A stretch of DNA of 64,000 nt, from NCBI RefSeq assembly GCF_003254525.1, contig NZ_QFYS01000004.1, positions 62,001 to 126,000 of the forward strand, given 5' to 3'. Shown in pieces: positions 43,172-51,530 of the stretch. The notes below the pieces were generated by a model. The model made no database searches and had not been told where the DNA came from. It saw only the letters and a program-made list of their open reading frames with translations. The stretch's first letter is position 1, and the number at the start of each line of letters is the position of its first letter. This stretch comes from Phenylobacterium kunshanense (GTDB lineage Bacteria; Pseudomonadota; Alphaproteobacteria; Caulobacterales; Caulobacteraceae). The translations under genes and the position numbers were made by a program.

Positions 43172-44209
43172 ATGCGCGTTTCACAACTTTCGGTCCTCGG
43201 GATCGTGCTGGCTCTGGCCCTGCCCGCCGCCGCGCAGGATCGCCCGCCGGACTGGCTGAAAAAGCCGACGCCCGAGATGCTGCGGGCGCTGTACCCGACC
43301 AAGGCTGTCCGGAAGGCCGCGAACGGCAAGGCGACGATCTCCTGCACCATCACGGTCCAGGGCGCGCTTCGCGCTTGCACGGTAGTCAGCGAATCTCCAG
43401 TCGACATGGGCTTCGGCGGCGCGGCGTTGGCGCTCGCGCCGCAACTTTTGTTCAAGCCAGCCCTCCAGAACGGCAAGCCGGTCGAGGCGACGGTGTCGAT
43501 CCCGATCAATTGGAAGGGCATGGAATCCATGTCGGCCGCCATGCCGGCAAGCCAGAGTAACAAGGTCTACACCAACCTGCCATGGAGCCGGGCGCCGTCC
43601 GCGGCGGACCTTCTAGCGGTCTATCCGGCCAAGGCGCGGGAGGAGCGGATCGGTGGCTTGGCGGTCATCGACTGCAAGATCGGCAAGGAGGGTGGGCTTT
43701 CCCACTGCACGACCGTGCGCGAAGCTCCGGCCAACAAGGGGTTCGGCGCGGCGGCCAAGAAGCTCGCGCCGCTGTTCCATACCCCAGTTGAAACCTCGGA
43801 TGGCGGAAGCGCCGCTGGCGCGCGGGCGCATGTGAACGTCGCGTTCGCCACCGACGCACTGGATAGTGCACGCCCCGCGATCGGGAAGCCCAAGTGGGTC
43901 GGTGTCCCCCGAATCAACGACATGTCGGCCGTCATTCCCGAGGCGGCCAGGAAGGCCGGGGTCTACAAGTCCCGGGTCGTCCTCGAGTGCGGTGTGATCA
44001 CCGACGGCGCGGTTGATCAGTGCCAGGTGCTCTCGCAGGAGCCGGACGGCCTGGGCTACGGCGACGCGGCTGTGGCGCTGTCCAGGTTCTTCCGTCTGGC
44101 GGTCTGGACAGAGGAGGGGTTGCCCGTGGTCGGCGGCCGCGTCCGCATTCCGCTGCGCTTCGATGCCCAGCCGCCGGCGACCGCGCCGGCCGCCGCGAAG
44201 TCGGATTGA
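43172..44209 (+). CDS. Periplasmic protein with three TonB_C-like domains
   Basis: A 345-residue secreted protein: signal peptide (LSVLGIVLALALPAAA, cut near residue 21) followed by three repeats of about 80-100 residues, each with the TonB C-terminal-domain pattern (proline-rich entry, a YPxKA helix, a beta-hairpin, GFGxAA helix, final strand). Each repeat carries two cysteines in adjacent strands (ISCTI/ACTVV, IDCKI/HCTTV, LECGV/QCQVL), so one disulfide per repeat is likely. Unlike a true TonB, it has no N-terminal membrane helix retained after cleavage and no proline-rich spacer, so it cannot be the energy transducer itself. A related two-repeat gene follows. Confidence 0.75.
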   Translation: MRVSQLSVLGIVLALALPAAAQDRPPDWLKKPTPEMLRALYPTKAVRKAANGKATISCTITVQGALRACTVVSESPVDMGFGGAALALAPQLLFKPALQNGKPVEATVSIPINWKGMESMSAAMPASQSNKVYTNLPWSRAPSAADLLAVYPAKAREERIGGLAVIDCKIGKEGGLSHCTTVREAPANKGFGAAAKKLAPLFHTPVETSDGGSAAGARAHVNVAFATDALDSARPAIGKPKWVGVPRINDMSAVIPEAARKAGVYKSRVVLECGVITDGAVDQCQVLSQEPDGLGYGDAAVALSRFFRLAVWTEEGLPVVGGRVRIPLRFDAQPPATAPAAAKSD

Positions 44210-44283
44210 GGGGCAACCGCTCGTCGCATCGGCCTTTTCTCGTCCGTGCGCGGGGCGCATCTTCGCGCCCAGGAGGAGTTCGC

Positions 44284-44940
44284 ATGATCCGCACCCTGAC
44301 GTTTGCGTCGCTCGCTGCAGCCGTCGGCGCGCCCGCCGCGGCCCAGGTCGTCTGGACGGTCGCGCCGACCGCCGCCGACATGGCCGCCGCCTATCCCGAG
44401 AAGGCCCGCGCCGAAGGGATCGGCGGCGGCGTCGATCTGATCTGCACCGCGCGGCGGAATGGCGGGATGACCGACTGCGACGTGATGGGCGAGGAGCCGC
44501 GCGGCTATGGCTTCGGCGCGGCGGCGCGCAGGCTGGCCGCCAGGATGCAGGCTGTGGGCGTCGTGAAGGACGCCGAGGTCCGCTTCTCCATCACCTTCGC
44601 GCCGGCGCTCGCCAAGGGCGGGACCTATGTCGCCAGGACCCCCCGCTGGGCGGCTCTGCCAAGCGTGGCCGACATGCAGGCCGCCGCGCCCAAGACCGAG
44701 GGCGGGCCCAACGACGCGCGCGTCACCCTCGTCTGCGAGGTGAAGGCCGGCGGAGTCCTCGACGGCTGCGCGGTCGACCGCGAGGAGCCCGCGGGCCAGG
44801 GCTTCGGCCCGGCGATCCTGGCCCTAGCGCCCAAGTTCAAGGTCGAGCTGATGAGCGCCGAGGGGATGCCGACCGTCGGGGCCAGGGTCCGGGTGCCGGT
44901 GCGCTTCGACCTGAAGCCCGTGGAGCAGGCGGCCAAATAG
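44284..44940 (+). CDS. Periplasmic protein with two TonB_C-like domains
   Basis: A 218-residue paralogue of the preceding gene with signal peptide (MIRTLTFASLAAAVGAPAAA) and two TonB_C-like repeats, each with a Cys pair (LICTARRNGGMTDCDVM; LVCEVKAGGVLDGCAVD). AGGAGG lies just upstream, so the start ATG 44284 is firm. The function is unknown; possible roles are binding of TonB boxes of outer-membrane receptors or of peptidoglycan. Confidence 0.75.
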   Translation: MIRTLTFASLAAAVGAPAAAQVVWTVAPTAADMAAAYPEKARAEGIGGGVDLICTARRNGGMTDCDVMGEEPRGYGFGAAARRLAARMQAVGVVKDAEVRFSITFAPALAKGGTYVARTPRWAALPSVADMQAAAPKTEGGPNDARVTLVCEVKAGGVLDGCAVDREEPAGQGFGPAILALAPKFKVELMSAEGMPTVGARVRVPVRFDLKPVEQAAK

Positions 44941-44943
44941 GTC

Positions 44944-45711
44944 TCAGCGGCCCCGCCACCACCTGAGGCCCCACCGCTCCGCCCGCGCCAGCAGGGCGTA
45001 CAGCGCCACCCCCATCGCGCCCAGCACCAGCAGGGCGGCGAACATCTTCGCCGTCTGCAGCCGGTTGCCGGCGTCCAGGATCTTCCAGGCCAGCCCCTGC
45101 ACCTTGCCCGAGCCCGAGACGAACTCGGCCACCACTGCGCCGACGATGGCGAGACCCGCCGCCACCTTGTGCCCCTCCAGCAGGAACGGCACGGCCGACG
45201 GCAGCCGCAGCCGGGTCAGCCGCTGGAGCCTGCCGGCGCCATAGAGGTCGAACAGCCGCACGAGGTCCGGATCCGCCGCGCGCAAGCCGGTGACCGCGCC
45301 CGAATAGATCGGGAAGAAGGCCACGATGCTGGCCAGGGCGACCAGCGCCCGCTCCGGATGGTCCACGCCGGCCCAGATGTTCACCAGCGGCGCGATGGCG
45401 ATCACCGGCGTCACCTGCAGCACCACGGCGATCGGCTGCACCGTCCGCTCCAGCACGCCGCTCAGGGTCACGGCCAGCGCCAGCACCTGCGCCACCACGC
45501 TGGCGATGGCCAGGGCGATGAGCGCCTTCGACAGGGTGAACCAGGCGGCCTTCACCAGGCCCGGCCATTCCTGGACCACGGCCTCGCCGATCGCGCTGGG
45601 CGGCGGCAGGAAATAGACCGGGATCTCCAGCATCCGGCAGGCCAGTTCCCAGCCCGCCAGCAGCAGGGCGATCAGCGCCCAGGGCGCCAGCCGGATCGCG
45701 AGGCCCCTCAT
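44944..45711 (-). CDS. ABC importer permease (SsuC/TauC type)
   Basis: A 255-residue inner-membrane permease of the nitrate/sulfonate/taurine family with about six hydrophobic segments (LAPWALIALLLAGWELAC; LIALAIASVVAQVLALAVTL; LVALASIVAFFPIYSGAV and others) and the cytoplasmic EAA loop near GAGRLQRLTRLRLPSAVPF. It is the last gene of an operon with ATPase (four-base overlap) and binding protein. Confidence 0.88.
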   Translation of the reverse strand: MRGLAIRLAPWALIALLLAGWELACRMLEIPVYFLPPPSAIGEAVVQEWPGLVKAAWFTLSKALIALAIASVVAQVLALAVTLSGVLERTVQPIAVVLQVTPVIAIAPLVNIWAGVDHPERALVALASIVAFFPIYSGAVTGLRAADPDLVRLFDLYGAGRLQRLTRLRLPSAVPFLLEGHKVAAGLAIVGAVVAEFVSGSGKVQGLAWKILDAGNRLQTAKMFAALLVLGAMGVALYALLARAERWGLRWWRGR

Positions 45712-46445
45712 GCGCCGACCCCCTGCGCCAGCGCGGTCGAGACCGCCTCCGCCGTCGTGCGGAAGCCCGGCGTCGTGCGGAACTGCGGCGGCCGGGGCAG
45801 GGGGCCTTCCACGGCGAAGTCACCGACGATGGTTCCCGGGCCGCACCCCATCACCACCACGCGCGAGGCCATGTAGACCGCCTCCTCCACATTGTGCGTG
45901 ACGAAGACGATCGCGCTCCTGGTGGTCGCCCAGAGCGTCAGCACGTCGTCCGCCAGCGCCCGGCGGGTGATCTCGTCCAGGGCCGCGAAGGGCTCGTCGA
46001 GCAGCAGCAGTTTCGGCTCGGTCACCAGCGCCCGGGCCAGCGAGACCCGCATGGCCATGCCCCCGGAAAGCTGCGCCGGCCGCGCGGCCTCGGCGCCGGC
46101 GAGCCCCACCCGGGCCAGGGCGGCGTCCGCGGCGGCGCAGGCCTCGGCGCGCGGCATCCCGGCCAGCTCCAGCGGCAGCGCCACATTGGCCCGCGCGCTC
46201 AGCCAGGGCGCCAGGGTCGGCGCCTGGAACACCACCGCCGTCTCGCCCCGCCCGGTCGCCCGCCGCACCGTGCCGCGCGTCGGCGTCTCCAGTCCGGCCA
46301 GCAGCCGAAGCGCCGTCGACTTGCCGCAACCCGACGGGCCCACCAGCGCCACGATCTCCTGCGCGCCGATCTCCAGGCTCACCGGCCCCAGCGCCCGGCC
46401 CCGGTCGTAGTCGACCTCGACGTCCCGCAGCGCCGCGACGGTCAT
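45708..46445 (-). CDS. ABC importer ATPase (SsuB/TauB type)
   Basis: A 245-residue nucleotide-binding subunit. Walker A is GPSGCGKST (36-44), the signature LSGGMAMRVSLARAL, Walker B LLLLDEPFAALDEITR and the switch His in FVTHNVEEAVYMA. It powers import by the permease encoded downstream. The arrangement binding protein-ATPase-permease is usual for NMT1/THI5-type importers of thiamine precursors, purines, sulfonates and similar small molecules. Confidence 0.92.
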   Translation of the reverse strand: MTVAALRDVEVDYDRGRALGPVSLEIGAQEIVALVGPSGCGKSTALRLLAGLETPTRGTVRRATGRGETAVVFQAPTLAPWLSARANVALPLELAGMPRAEACAAADAALARVGLAGAEAARPAQLSGGMAMRVSLARALVTEPKLLLLDEPFAALDEITRRALADDVLTLWATTRSAIVFVTHNVEEAVYMASRVVVMGCGPGTIVGDFAVEGPLPRPPQFRTTPGFRTTAEAVSTALAQGVGA

Positions 46446-46467
46446 ATCTTGCCTCCCACGCGAAGCT

Positions 46468-47469
46468 CTACTTCGCCTTGGGCGCGAACTGCAGGGTGTA
46501 GGCGGTCCGGTAGTCCAGGGTCTTCGGATAGACGCCCTGGGACTGGGCCATGTCGAAGAAGGTCTTCCAGCGCGCGTCCGTCATGGCCCCGACGGGCAGG
46601 CCCTCGTCGCCCTCCACGATCCGGTACGACTTCAGCTTCTCGCGGGCCTGATCCAGGACGTCCTGGGTCATCTCCGGATTGTCCTTGCGGATCAGCGCGT
46701 CGGCCTTCGACGGGTCGCCCGTCAGGTAGTCGCGCCAGCCCTGGGCGCTGGCCTCCACGAAGGCCTGCACGGCCTTGGGGTTCTTGGCGATCAGGCTGTC
46801 GGGCGCCAGCACCATGGTCGCGTAGCCGGGGTAACCCTCGTCGGCCAGCAGGAAGACCTTGGGCTTCAGCCCCGCCGCCTTCTCGATCGTATAGGGCTCG
46901 GACGTCACATAGCCCTGCTGGGCCGAGCGCTTGTCGGCCAGGAACGGCGCGGCGTTGAAGGTGTATTTCCGCACCTGGTCGTCGGTGAACCCGTACTTCG
47001 CCTTCAGCCACACCCAGAAGGCGGTGACCGAGGCGTCGCTGAGCAGGATCGGGTGGCCCTTCAGGTCGGCGATGCTCTCCACCCCCGTGCCGGGGTGCGC
47101 GATCAGCACCTGCGGGTCCTTCTGCATGAAGGCGGCCACCGCCTTCACCGGGACCTTCTCCTGGGCGAGGTTCATGACGATGAAGCTGTTCGAGCCCATC
47201 CCCATCTCGACCGCGCCCGACGCCAGCAGTTGCGGCACGTTCGAGCCGGGTCCCCCTTGGACGATCTGCACGTCCAGGCCGCGCTTCGCGTACTCGCCCG
47301 ACGCCAGCGCCTGGTAGAAGCCGCCATGCTCGGCCTGGGCCCGCCAGTCGGTGGCGAAGCGGATCGTCACCGGCGCATCCGCGGCCGGCGCGGCCTCGTC
47401 CTTCTTCTGTGGCGAACACGCGGCCAGCATCGCCGCCACCGCCAGCACCAGGCCACGCAACGCTTTCAT
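46468..47469 (-). CDS. ABC importer substrate-binding lipoprotein (NMT1/THI5-like)
   Basis: A 333-residue binding protein. A lipobox MLAAC (Cys18) anchors it to the membrane after signal peptidase II. The mature chain has the NMT1/THI5-like fold pattern: VTIRFATDWRAQAEHGGFYQAL, EYAKRGLDVQIVQGGPGSNVPQLLASGAVEMGMG, then DLKGHPILLSDASVTAFW and a helical C-terminal half. Family members bind thiamine precursors, riboflavin, purines, nitrate or sulfonates; the ligand is not evident. The start is ATG 47469 with a G-rich Shine-Dalgarno. Two tandem hairpins in the leader may form a regulatory RNA. Confidence 0.88.
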   Translation of the reverse strand: MKALRGLVLAVAAMLAACSPQKKDEAAPAADAPVTIRFATDWRAQAEHGGFYQALASGEYAKRGLDVQIVQGGPGSNVPQLLASGAVEMGMGSNSFIVMNLAQEKVPVKAVAAFMQKDPQVLIAHPGTGVESIADLKGHPILLSDASVTAFWVWLKAKYGFTDDQVRKYTFNAAPFLADKRSAQQGYVTSEPYTIEKAAGLKPKVFLLADEGYPGYATMVLAPDSLIAKNPKAVQAFVEASAQGWRDYLTGDPSKADALIRKDNPEMTQDVLDQAREKLKSYRIVEGDEGLPVGAMTDARWKTFFDMAQSQGVYPKTLDYRTAYTLQFAPKAK

Positions 47470-47579
47470 GGGACCCCCAGACGTCAGAGCGGCGAACGTA
47501 GGGCGCTGCGGCGGCGCTTCCAAGGGCGCCGTAACGGCGCGCGCCGGCCACCCCTCCAGCGGCGAACGCTCCATAGCAA

Positions 47580-47640
47580 GAGGGCGGCGCTTCGGTTTCC
47601 CGGAGCGTCGCCCTCTCATCCAGACCCGTTGGGGGATCTG
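47580..47640 (-). promoter_or_regulatory. Structured 5' leader (two tandem hairpins) of the ABC importer mRNA
   Basis: On the minus strand, 110-170 bases before the binding-protein start, the RNA can form hairpin 1 (47621-47640: CAGA/TCTG and CCC/GGG, loop CCAAC) and, five bases later, hairpin 2 (47580-47615): 7-bp stem, A/C mismatch, 4-bp stem, C/A mismatch, 3-bp stem and GAAA tetraloop. The symmetric mismatches and GNRA loop look like a folded RNA rather than a terminator, since no T-run follows. TPP-riboswitch motifs are absent. A candidate cis-regulatory RNA; the NMT1 (xanthine) riboswitch class should be tested because it sits before this transporter type, but I could not confirm its consensus. 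Confidence 0.45.
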
Positions 47641-48000
47641 CGCCACCCAGGCCGTCCGGCAGTTCGGTTGCGAGGTCGCCCCCGCGGTTGTCCCTGTCGG
47701 CCGATGTTCGAACCTCTGGATCGGTCCCGGGTCGCCCCGGTTCCTGGCCTTGGCCCGGACACTCCGCTCGCCTGGTTTTCGGAGCCGCTGTCACCAGCCT
47801 TTCCGTCCGCCCGCGCCGCAGTTCCTGTCGGCAAGAGGACGGTGCGCCTGAAGCTTTTATGACGCAAGCGACGCCGCGCGCCGTCCCGCCCGCGGGCTGT
47901 CAACAAGCTGTGACAAGATGGTGGATCAGCGTTGGGCGAACGCAAAATGCGCCAGCGATTTCAATGTCCGGGCGTCATCCACAGGAAAGCGCCGAGGCGC
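47641..48000. other. 360-bp intergenic region without recognised gene
   Basis: Between the importer leader and uup. Short open frames occur on both strands, but all are Arg/Gly/Pro-rich shadows of high-GC DNA without initiation signals. No tRNA, 4.5S, 6S or RNase P motif is seen. A small inverted repeat GCGCC-GA-GGCGC (about 47988-47999) lies at the end of uup, without a T-run. It presumably holds the importer promoter. Confidence 0.5.
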
Positions 48001-49806
48001 CTATCGCCCGGCCTCCAGGGCCTCCCGGCGGGCCTCCAGCTCCAGCCACTCCTCCTCGGCCGCCGAGAGCTGGTCCTTGGCCGCCGCCAGGGCCCGGCTG
48101 AAGCGGTCGAAGGCGCCCGGATCGCGGCCATAGAGCCCCGGATCGGCCAGCGCCGTCTCCAGCGTCGCCATCTTCCCCGGCAGGTCGGCGATCAGGGTCT
48201 CCAGCTCGGCCAGCCGCCGCTGCTCCTTGTAGCTGAGCTTGGCGGCGACCTTGGGCGCGGCGGGCGCGGCCGGAGCCTTCGGCGCGGCCGGCTTGGCGGC
48301 GTGGATCTGCGGCGGCCCGCCGAAGAAGCCCGGGTTCTGGGACAGGAAGTCCTGCCAGCCACCCGGCGTCTCCACCGCCCGGCCGGTCCCGTCCAACCCG
48401 ATGGTCGAGGTGGCCAGCCGGTCGACGAAGTCGCGGTCGTGGCTGACCAGGATCAGCGTGCCATCGTAGTCGGCCAGCATGTCCTCGAGCAGGTCCAGGG
48501 TGTCCATGTCGAGGTCGTTGGTGGGCTCGTCCAGCACCAGCACATTGGCCGGGCTCGCCAGCGCGCGGGCCAGCAGCAGGCGGTTCCGCTCCCCGCCCGA
48601 CAGGCTGCGCACCGGCTGGCGAAGCTGGCTGTCCTTGAAGAGGAAGTCCTTGGCGTAGGCGTTCACGTGCTTGGGCGTTCCCCGCACCATCACCTGGTCG
48701 CCGCCCTGGGGCGTCAGCACGTCCTTCAGCGTCATCTCGGGCGACAGCGCCGCCCGCGCCTGGTCGATGTAGCTGACCGTGAGGTTGGTCCCCAGCTTCA
48801 CCTCGCCGGCGTCGGGCTCCAGCTCGCCCAGCAGCAGCTTCACCAGCGTCGACTTGCCGGCCCCGTTCGGCCCGACGATGGCGATCCGGTCGCCGCGCAG
48901 GATGCGGGTGGAAAAGCCCTTCAGGATCACCCGCTCGCCGAACGCCTTGGAGAGGCCCTTGGCCTCGGCCACCCGCTGGCCCGAGACGCCCGAGCTGGCG
49001 AGGCCCATGTTCAGGCTGCCCCGCTGTTCCTTCAGCCACTGGGTCTTGGCCTCGCGCATGGCGATCAGCCGCCGCCGCCGGCCCTCGTTGCGCGCCCGCC
49101 GGGCGGTGACGCCCCGCGCCAGCCAGTGCTTCTCCCGCTCGATGGCCTTGTCCAGCCGCCGCGCCTCCTCGGCCTCGGCCGCCTCGATCCGCTCCACCCA
49201 GTCGTCGAAGGCGGAAAAGCCCTGCTCCAGCCGCCGCACCTGCCGGTGCTCCAGCCAGAAGCAGCGCTGGGTCACCCGCTCCAGGAACGCCCGGTCGTGG
49301 CTGACGATCAGGGCGGCGGCGCGGCTGGCGGCGATCTCGGCCTCCAGCACCTCGATGGCCAGGATGTCCAGGTGGTTGGTCGGCTCGTCCAGCAGGATGA
49401 CGTCGGGGTCCTCGGCGAACGCCTTGGCCAGCGCCACCCGCCGCGTCTCCCCGCCCGACAGGCCCTGGGCGGGCTTGGCCGGGTCGATGCCGAAGTCCTG
49501 CAGCGCGGCCTCCGCCTGGTGCGCCGGCGCCCCGCCCGAGACGGCGTAGTCCAGCACCGTGGCGCCGGTGATGTCCGGCTCCTGCGGCACGAAGGCGATG
49601 GTCGTGCCGGGCGAGATCGTCCGCTCGCCCGCGTCGCCCTGGATCGTCCCGGCCAGGATCTTCAGCAGCGTCGACTTGCCGGCCCCGTTGCGCCCGACCA
49701 GGCAGGCCCGCGTCCGCGGCTCCAGCGCCAGGTCCACGCCGTCGAACAGCATGTTCGGACCATCCGCCAGGCGGACATCCTTCAGGGCCAGGACCGGAGC
49801 TCTCAT
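48001..49806 (-). CDS. uup: ABC-F family ATPase Uup
   Basis: A 601-residue soluble protein with two ABC domains and no membrane segment. ABC1: Walker A GRNGAGKST (38-46), LSGGETRRVALAKAF, LLDEPTNHLD. ABC2: GPNGAGKST, LSGGERNRLLLARAL, LDEPTNDLD. The linker helices (RREKHWLARGVTARRARNEG-like) form the P-site tRNA interaction motif of ABC-F factors, and the C-terminal basic coiled coil after a Pro/Ala-rich linker (LSYKEQRRLAELETLI) identifies the Uup branch. These proteins act on ribosomes, and Uup is also linked to tandem-repeat deletion and 50S assembly. I start at ATG 49806; a GTG at 49818 is possible. Confidence 0.9.
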   Translation of the reverse strand: MRAPVLALKDVRLADGPNMLFDGVDLALEPRTRACLVGRNGAGKSTLLKILAGTIQGDAGERTISPGTTIAFVPQEPDITGATVLDYAVSGGAPAHQAEAALQDFGIDPAKPAQGLSGGETRRVALAKAFAEDPDVILLDEPTNHLDILAIEVLEAEIAASRAAALIVSHDRAFLERVTQRCFWLEHRQVRRLEQGFSAFDDWVERIEAAEAEEARRLDKAIEREKHWLARGVTARRARNEGRRRRLIAMREAKTQWLKEQRGSLNMGLASSGVSGQRVAEAKGLSKAFGERVILKGFSTRILRGDRIAIVGPNGAGKSTLVKLLLGELEPDAGEVKLGTNLTVSYIDQARAALSPEMTLKDVLTPQGGDQVMVRGTPKHVNAYAKDFLFKDSQLRQPVRSLSGGERNRLLLARALASPANVLVLDEPTNDLDMDTLDLLEDMLADYDGTLILVSHDRDFVDRLATSTIGLDGTGRAVETPGGWQDFLSQNPGFFGGPPQIHAAKPAAPKAPAAPAAPKVAAKLSYKEQRRLAELETLIADLPGKMATLETALADPGLYGRDPGAFDRFSRALAAAKDQLSAAEEEWLELEARREALEAGR

Positions 49807-49886
49807 GGGCGGGGTCACATAGAGGGTCCGGGGCGCGACGCAAGTTCGCGCTTCTGTCGACGCGCCGACGCGCCTACATCCGCGCC

Positions 49887-50351
49887 ATGGCGGGTGAGCC
49901 CTTCTGGCGTCGAAAGACCCTCGAACAGATGACCGTGGCGGAGTGGGAGAGCCTCTGCGACGGCTGCGGCCTCTGCTGTCTGGTCCGCTTCGAGGACGAG
50001 GATACGGGCGAGGTCATCCCCACCCGCGTCCACTGCAAGCTGTTCGACCCGGCCGCCTGCCGCTGCTCCAACTATCCCGAGCGCCACCGCTACGTGCCCG
50101 ACTGCATCAAGCTGACGCCGCACAACATCGAGGCGCTGGAGTGGATGCCCAAGAGCTGCGCCTACCGCCGCCTGCACGAAGGCCGCGACCTCGCCGACTG
50201 GCACCCCCTCCTCACCGGCGACCCGGAGAGCGTCCACCGCGCCGGCGTCTCCGTCCGCGGCCAGACCGTCAGCGAAGCCGCCCTCGCCGACCCCGAAGAC
50301 GCCCTCGACTTCGCCGCCTGGGACCTCGTGATCGAACGCGGCGACGAGTAG
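49887..50351 (+). CDS. UPF0260 (YcgN) family cysteine-cluster protein
   Basis: A 154-residue protein of the UPF0260/YcgN family. The zinc- or iron-cluster-like motif CDGCGLCC (C24, C27, C30, C31) near the N-terminus and further cysteines in RVHCKLFD, AACRCSNY, VPDCIKL and SCAYRRL are conserved in the family. FWRRKTLEQMTVAEWESLCDG at the start is also typical. It is cytoplasmic with unknown biochemical role. It is divergent from uup and followed by the palindromic repeat array. Confidence 0.9.
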   Translation: MAGEPFWRRKTLEQMTVAEWESLCDGCGLCCLVRFEDEDTGEVIPTRVHCKLFDPAACRCSNYPERHRYVPDCIKLTPHNIEALEWMPKSCAYRRLHEGRDLADWHPLLTGDPESVHRAGVSVRGQTVSEAALADPEDALDFAAWDLVIERGDE

Positions 50352-50378
50352 GGCGGCGAGCACCCGCAAACCTACAGG

Positions 50379-50536
50379 TCATCGCGGTTTGGGCGAACGC
50401 CCAAGACCGGGACCCAACCCGGGGCCATGCGCCTGGACGGGCCGCGGAGGGCGTCGAGGCCCGAGGTCGCGCCCCCGCCATCCGGCGCTTCCGGATGGTT
50501 GGGTCCCGGTCTTCGCCTGCGGCGAAACCGGGATGA
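50379..50536. repeat. Palindromic-end repeat unit A (158 bp)
   Basis: First of five homologous units. It opens with TCATCGCGGTTT (one change from the others) and closes with AAACCGGGATGA; the ~40-bp ends are inverted copies of each other, each with its own small hairpin (GGGCGAACGCCC at the left). The middle is GC-rich and varies most. A 47-bp spacer links it to unit B. Confidence 0.9.
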
Positions 50537-50583
50537 CAGCCGTTGAGGAGGCGCATCACGCCCCTCAGCCCGCCCCCCACGTG

Positions 50584-50739
50584 TCATCCCGGTTTGGGCG
50601 AACGCCCAAGACCGGGACCCAACCTGTGGCCGTGCGCCTGGACGCGCCGCAGGGCGCGTCGAGCCCGATGGCGCGCCCCACCATCCGGCGCTCCCGGACG
50701 GTCGGGTCCCGGTCTTCGCCTGCGGCGGAACCGGGATGA
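50584..50739. repeat. Palindromic-end repeat unit B (156 bp)
   Basis: Second unit, starting 205 bp after unit A in direct orientation. TCATCCCGGTTT to AACCGGGATGA, with GACCGGGACCCAACC on the left matched by GGTCGGGTCCCGGTC on the right. After it the shared spacer is missing and the GIY-YIG gene follows. Confidence 0.9.
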
Positions 50740-50767
50740 CGGCCGGGGGTTGTCACTTGGCCACGAC

Positions 50768-51112
50768 ATGGAACATGTTAAGAACATGCGTGACCGCACC
50801 TACTGGGTCTACATCCTCGCGAGCGACAAACTCGGCACGCTGTACGTCGGAGTCACCAATTCGCTGGAGCGCCGGATCGCCGAACATCGGGCAGGCGAAG
50901 CGGAGGGTTTCACACGCCGCCACGGAGGCCGTCGTCTGGTCTGGTCTCGCGGGTTCGGCGAAGTGACCCAGGCGATCCGCTTCGAAAAGCAGCTTAAGCG
51001 CTGGCGCCGCGACTGGAAGATCAGGCTGATCGAAGCCGATAATCCCCATTGGGCCGACCTCTACCTCGAGATGATGGCGCTGCCGCCCCTCCATCCCGAT
51101 CTCGCCAGCTAA
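50768..51112 (+). CDS. GIY-YIG nuclease-domain protein (UPF0213-like)
   Basis: About 114 residues, essentially one GIY-YIG domain: YWVYILASD (GIY part, residues 12-20), TLYVGVTNSLERRIAEH (YIG part, with Arg36), GFTRRHGGRRLVW, and Glu73 in IRFEKQLKRWRRDWK. Small stand-alone GIY-YIG proteins of this type are very common in alphaproteobacteria and have a nuclease-type fold, but their cellular role is not settled. The start may be ATG 50768 or 50786. The gene sits exactly where the 47-48-bp spacer between repeat units B and C would be, i.e. inside an array of five palindromic elements. Confidence 0.85.
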   Translation: MEHVKNMRDRTYWVYILASDKLGTLYVGVTNSLERRIAEHRAGEAEGFTRRHGGRRLVWSRGFGEVTQAIRFEKQLKRWRRDWKIRLIEADNPHWADLYLEMMALPPLHPDLAS

Positions 51113-51122
51113 TCCCCCGGTG

Positions 51123-51278
51123 TCATCCCGGTTTGGGCGCAAGCCCAAGACCGGGACCCAACCCGGGGCCGTGCGCCTGGACGGGCCGCAGGGGGCGTCG
51201 AGCCCGATGGCGCACCCCCGCCATCGGCGCTCCCGGCCCGTTGGGTCCCGGTCTTCGCCTGCGGCGAAACCGGGATGA
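51123..51278. repeat. Palindromic-end repeat unit C (156 bp)
   Basis: Third unit, first after the GIY-YIG gene (11 bases after its stop). Left end TCATCCCGGTTTGGGCGCAAG, right end GGCGAAACCGGGATGA. Followed by a 48-bp spacer that is nearly the same as the A-B spacer (TTGAGGAGGCGCACCACGC and onwards). Confidence 0.9.
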
Positions 51279-51326
51279 CAGATGTTGAGGAGGCGCACCA
51301 CGCACCTCAGCCCGCCCCTCCCGGTG

Positions 51327-51482
51327 TCATCCCGGTTTGGGCGAACGCCCAAGACCGGGACCCAACCTGTGGCCATGCGCCTGGACGGGCCGCAGGGCGC
51401 GTCGAGCCCGATGGCGCACCCCCGCCATCGGCGTTCTCGGACGGTTGGGTCCCGGTCTTCGCCTGCGGCGAAACCGGGATGA
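51327..51482. repeat. Palindromic-end repeat unit D (156 bp)
   Basis: Fourth unit, exactly 204 bp after unit C in the same direction. Left end as in B (GGGCGAACGCCC hairpin); closes with AAACCGGGATGA. A 48-bp spacer identical to that after C follows. Confidence 0.9.
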
Positions 51483-51530
51483 CAGATGTTGAGGAGGCGC
51501 ACCACGCACCTCAGCCCGCCCCTCCCGGTG

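Noticed and set aside
47470..47640. TPP riboswitch upstream of the NMT1/THI5-like importer
   Set aside because: No CTGAGA...ACCTGATCTGG-type core is present on either strand; only an unassigned two-hairpin structure remains.
47641..48000. A small structured RNA (RNase P, 4.5S, 6S) in the intergenic region
   Set aside because: None of the conserved core motifs of these RNAs was found on either strand.
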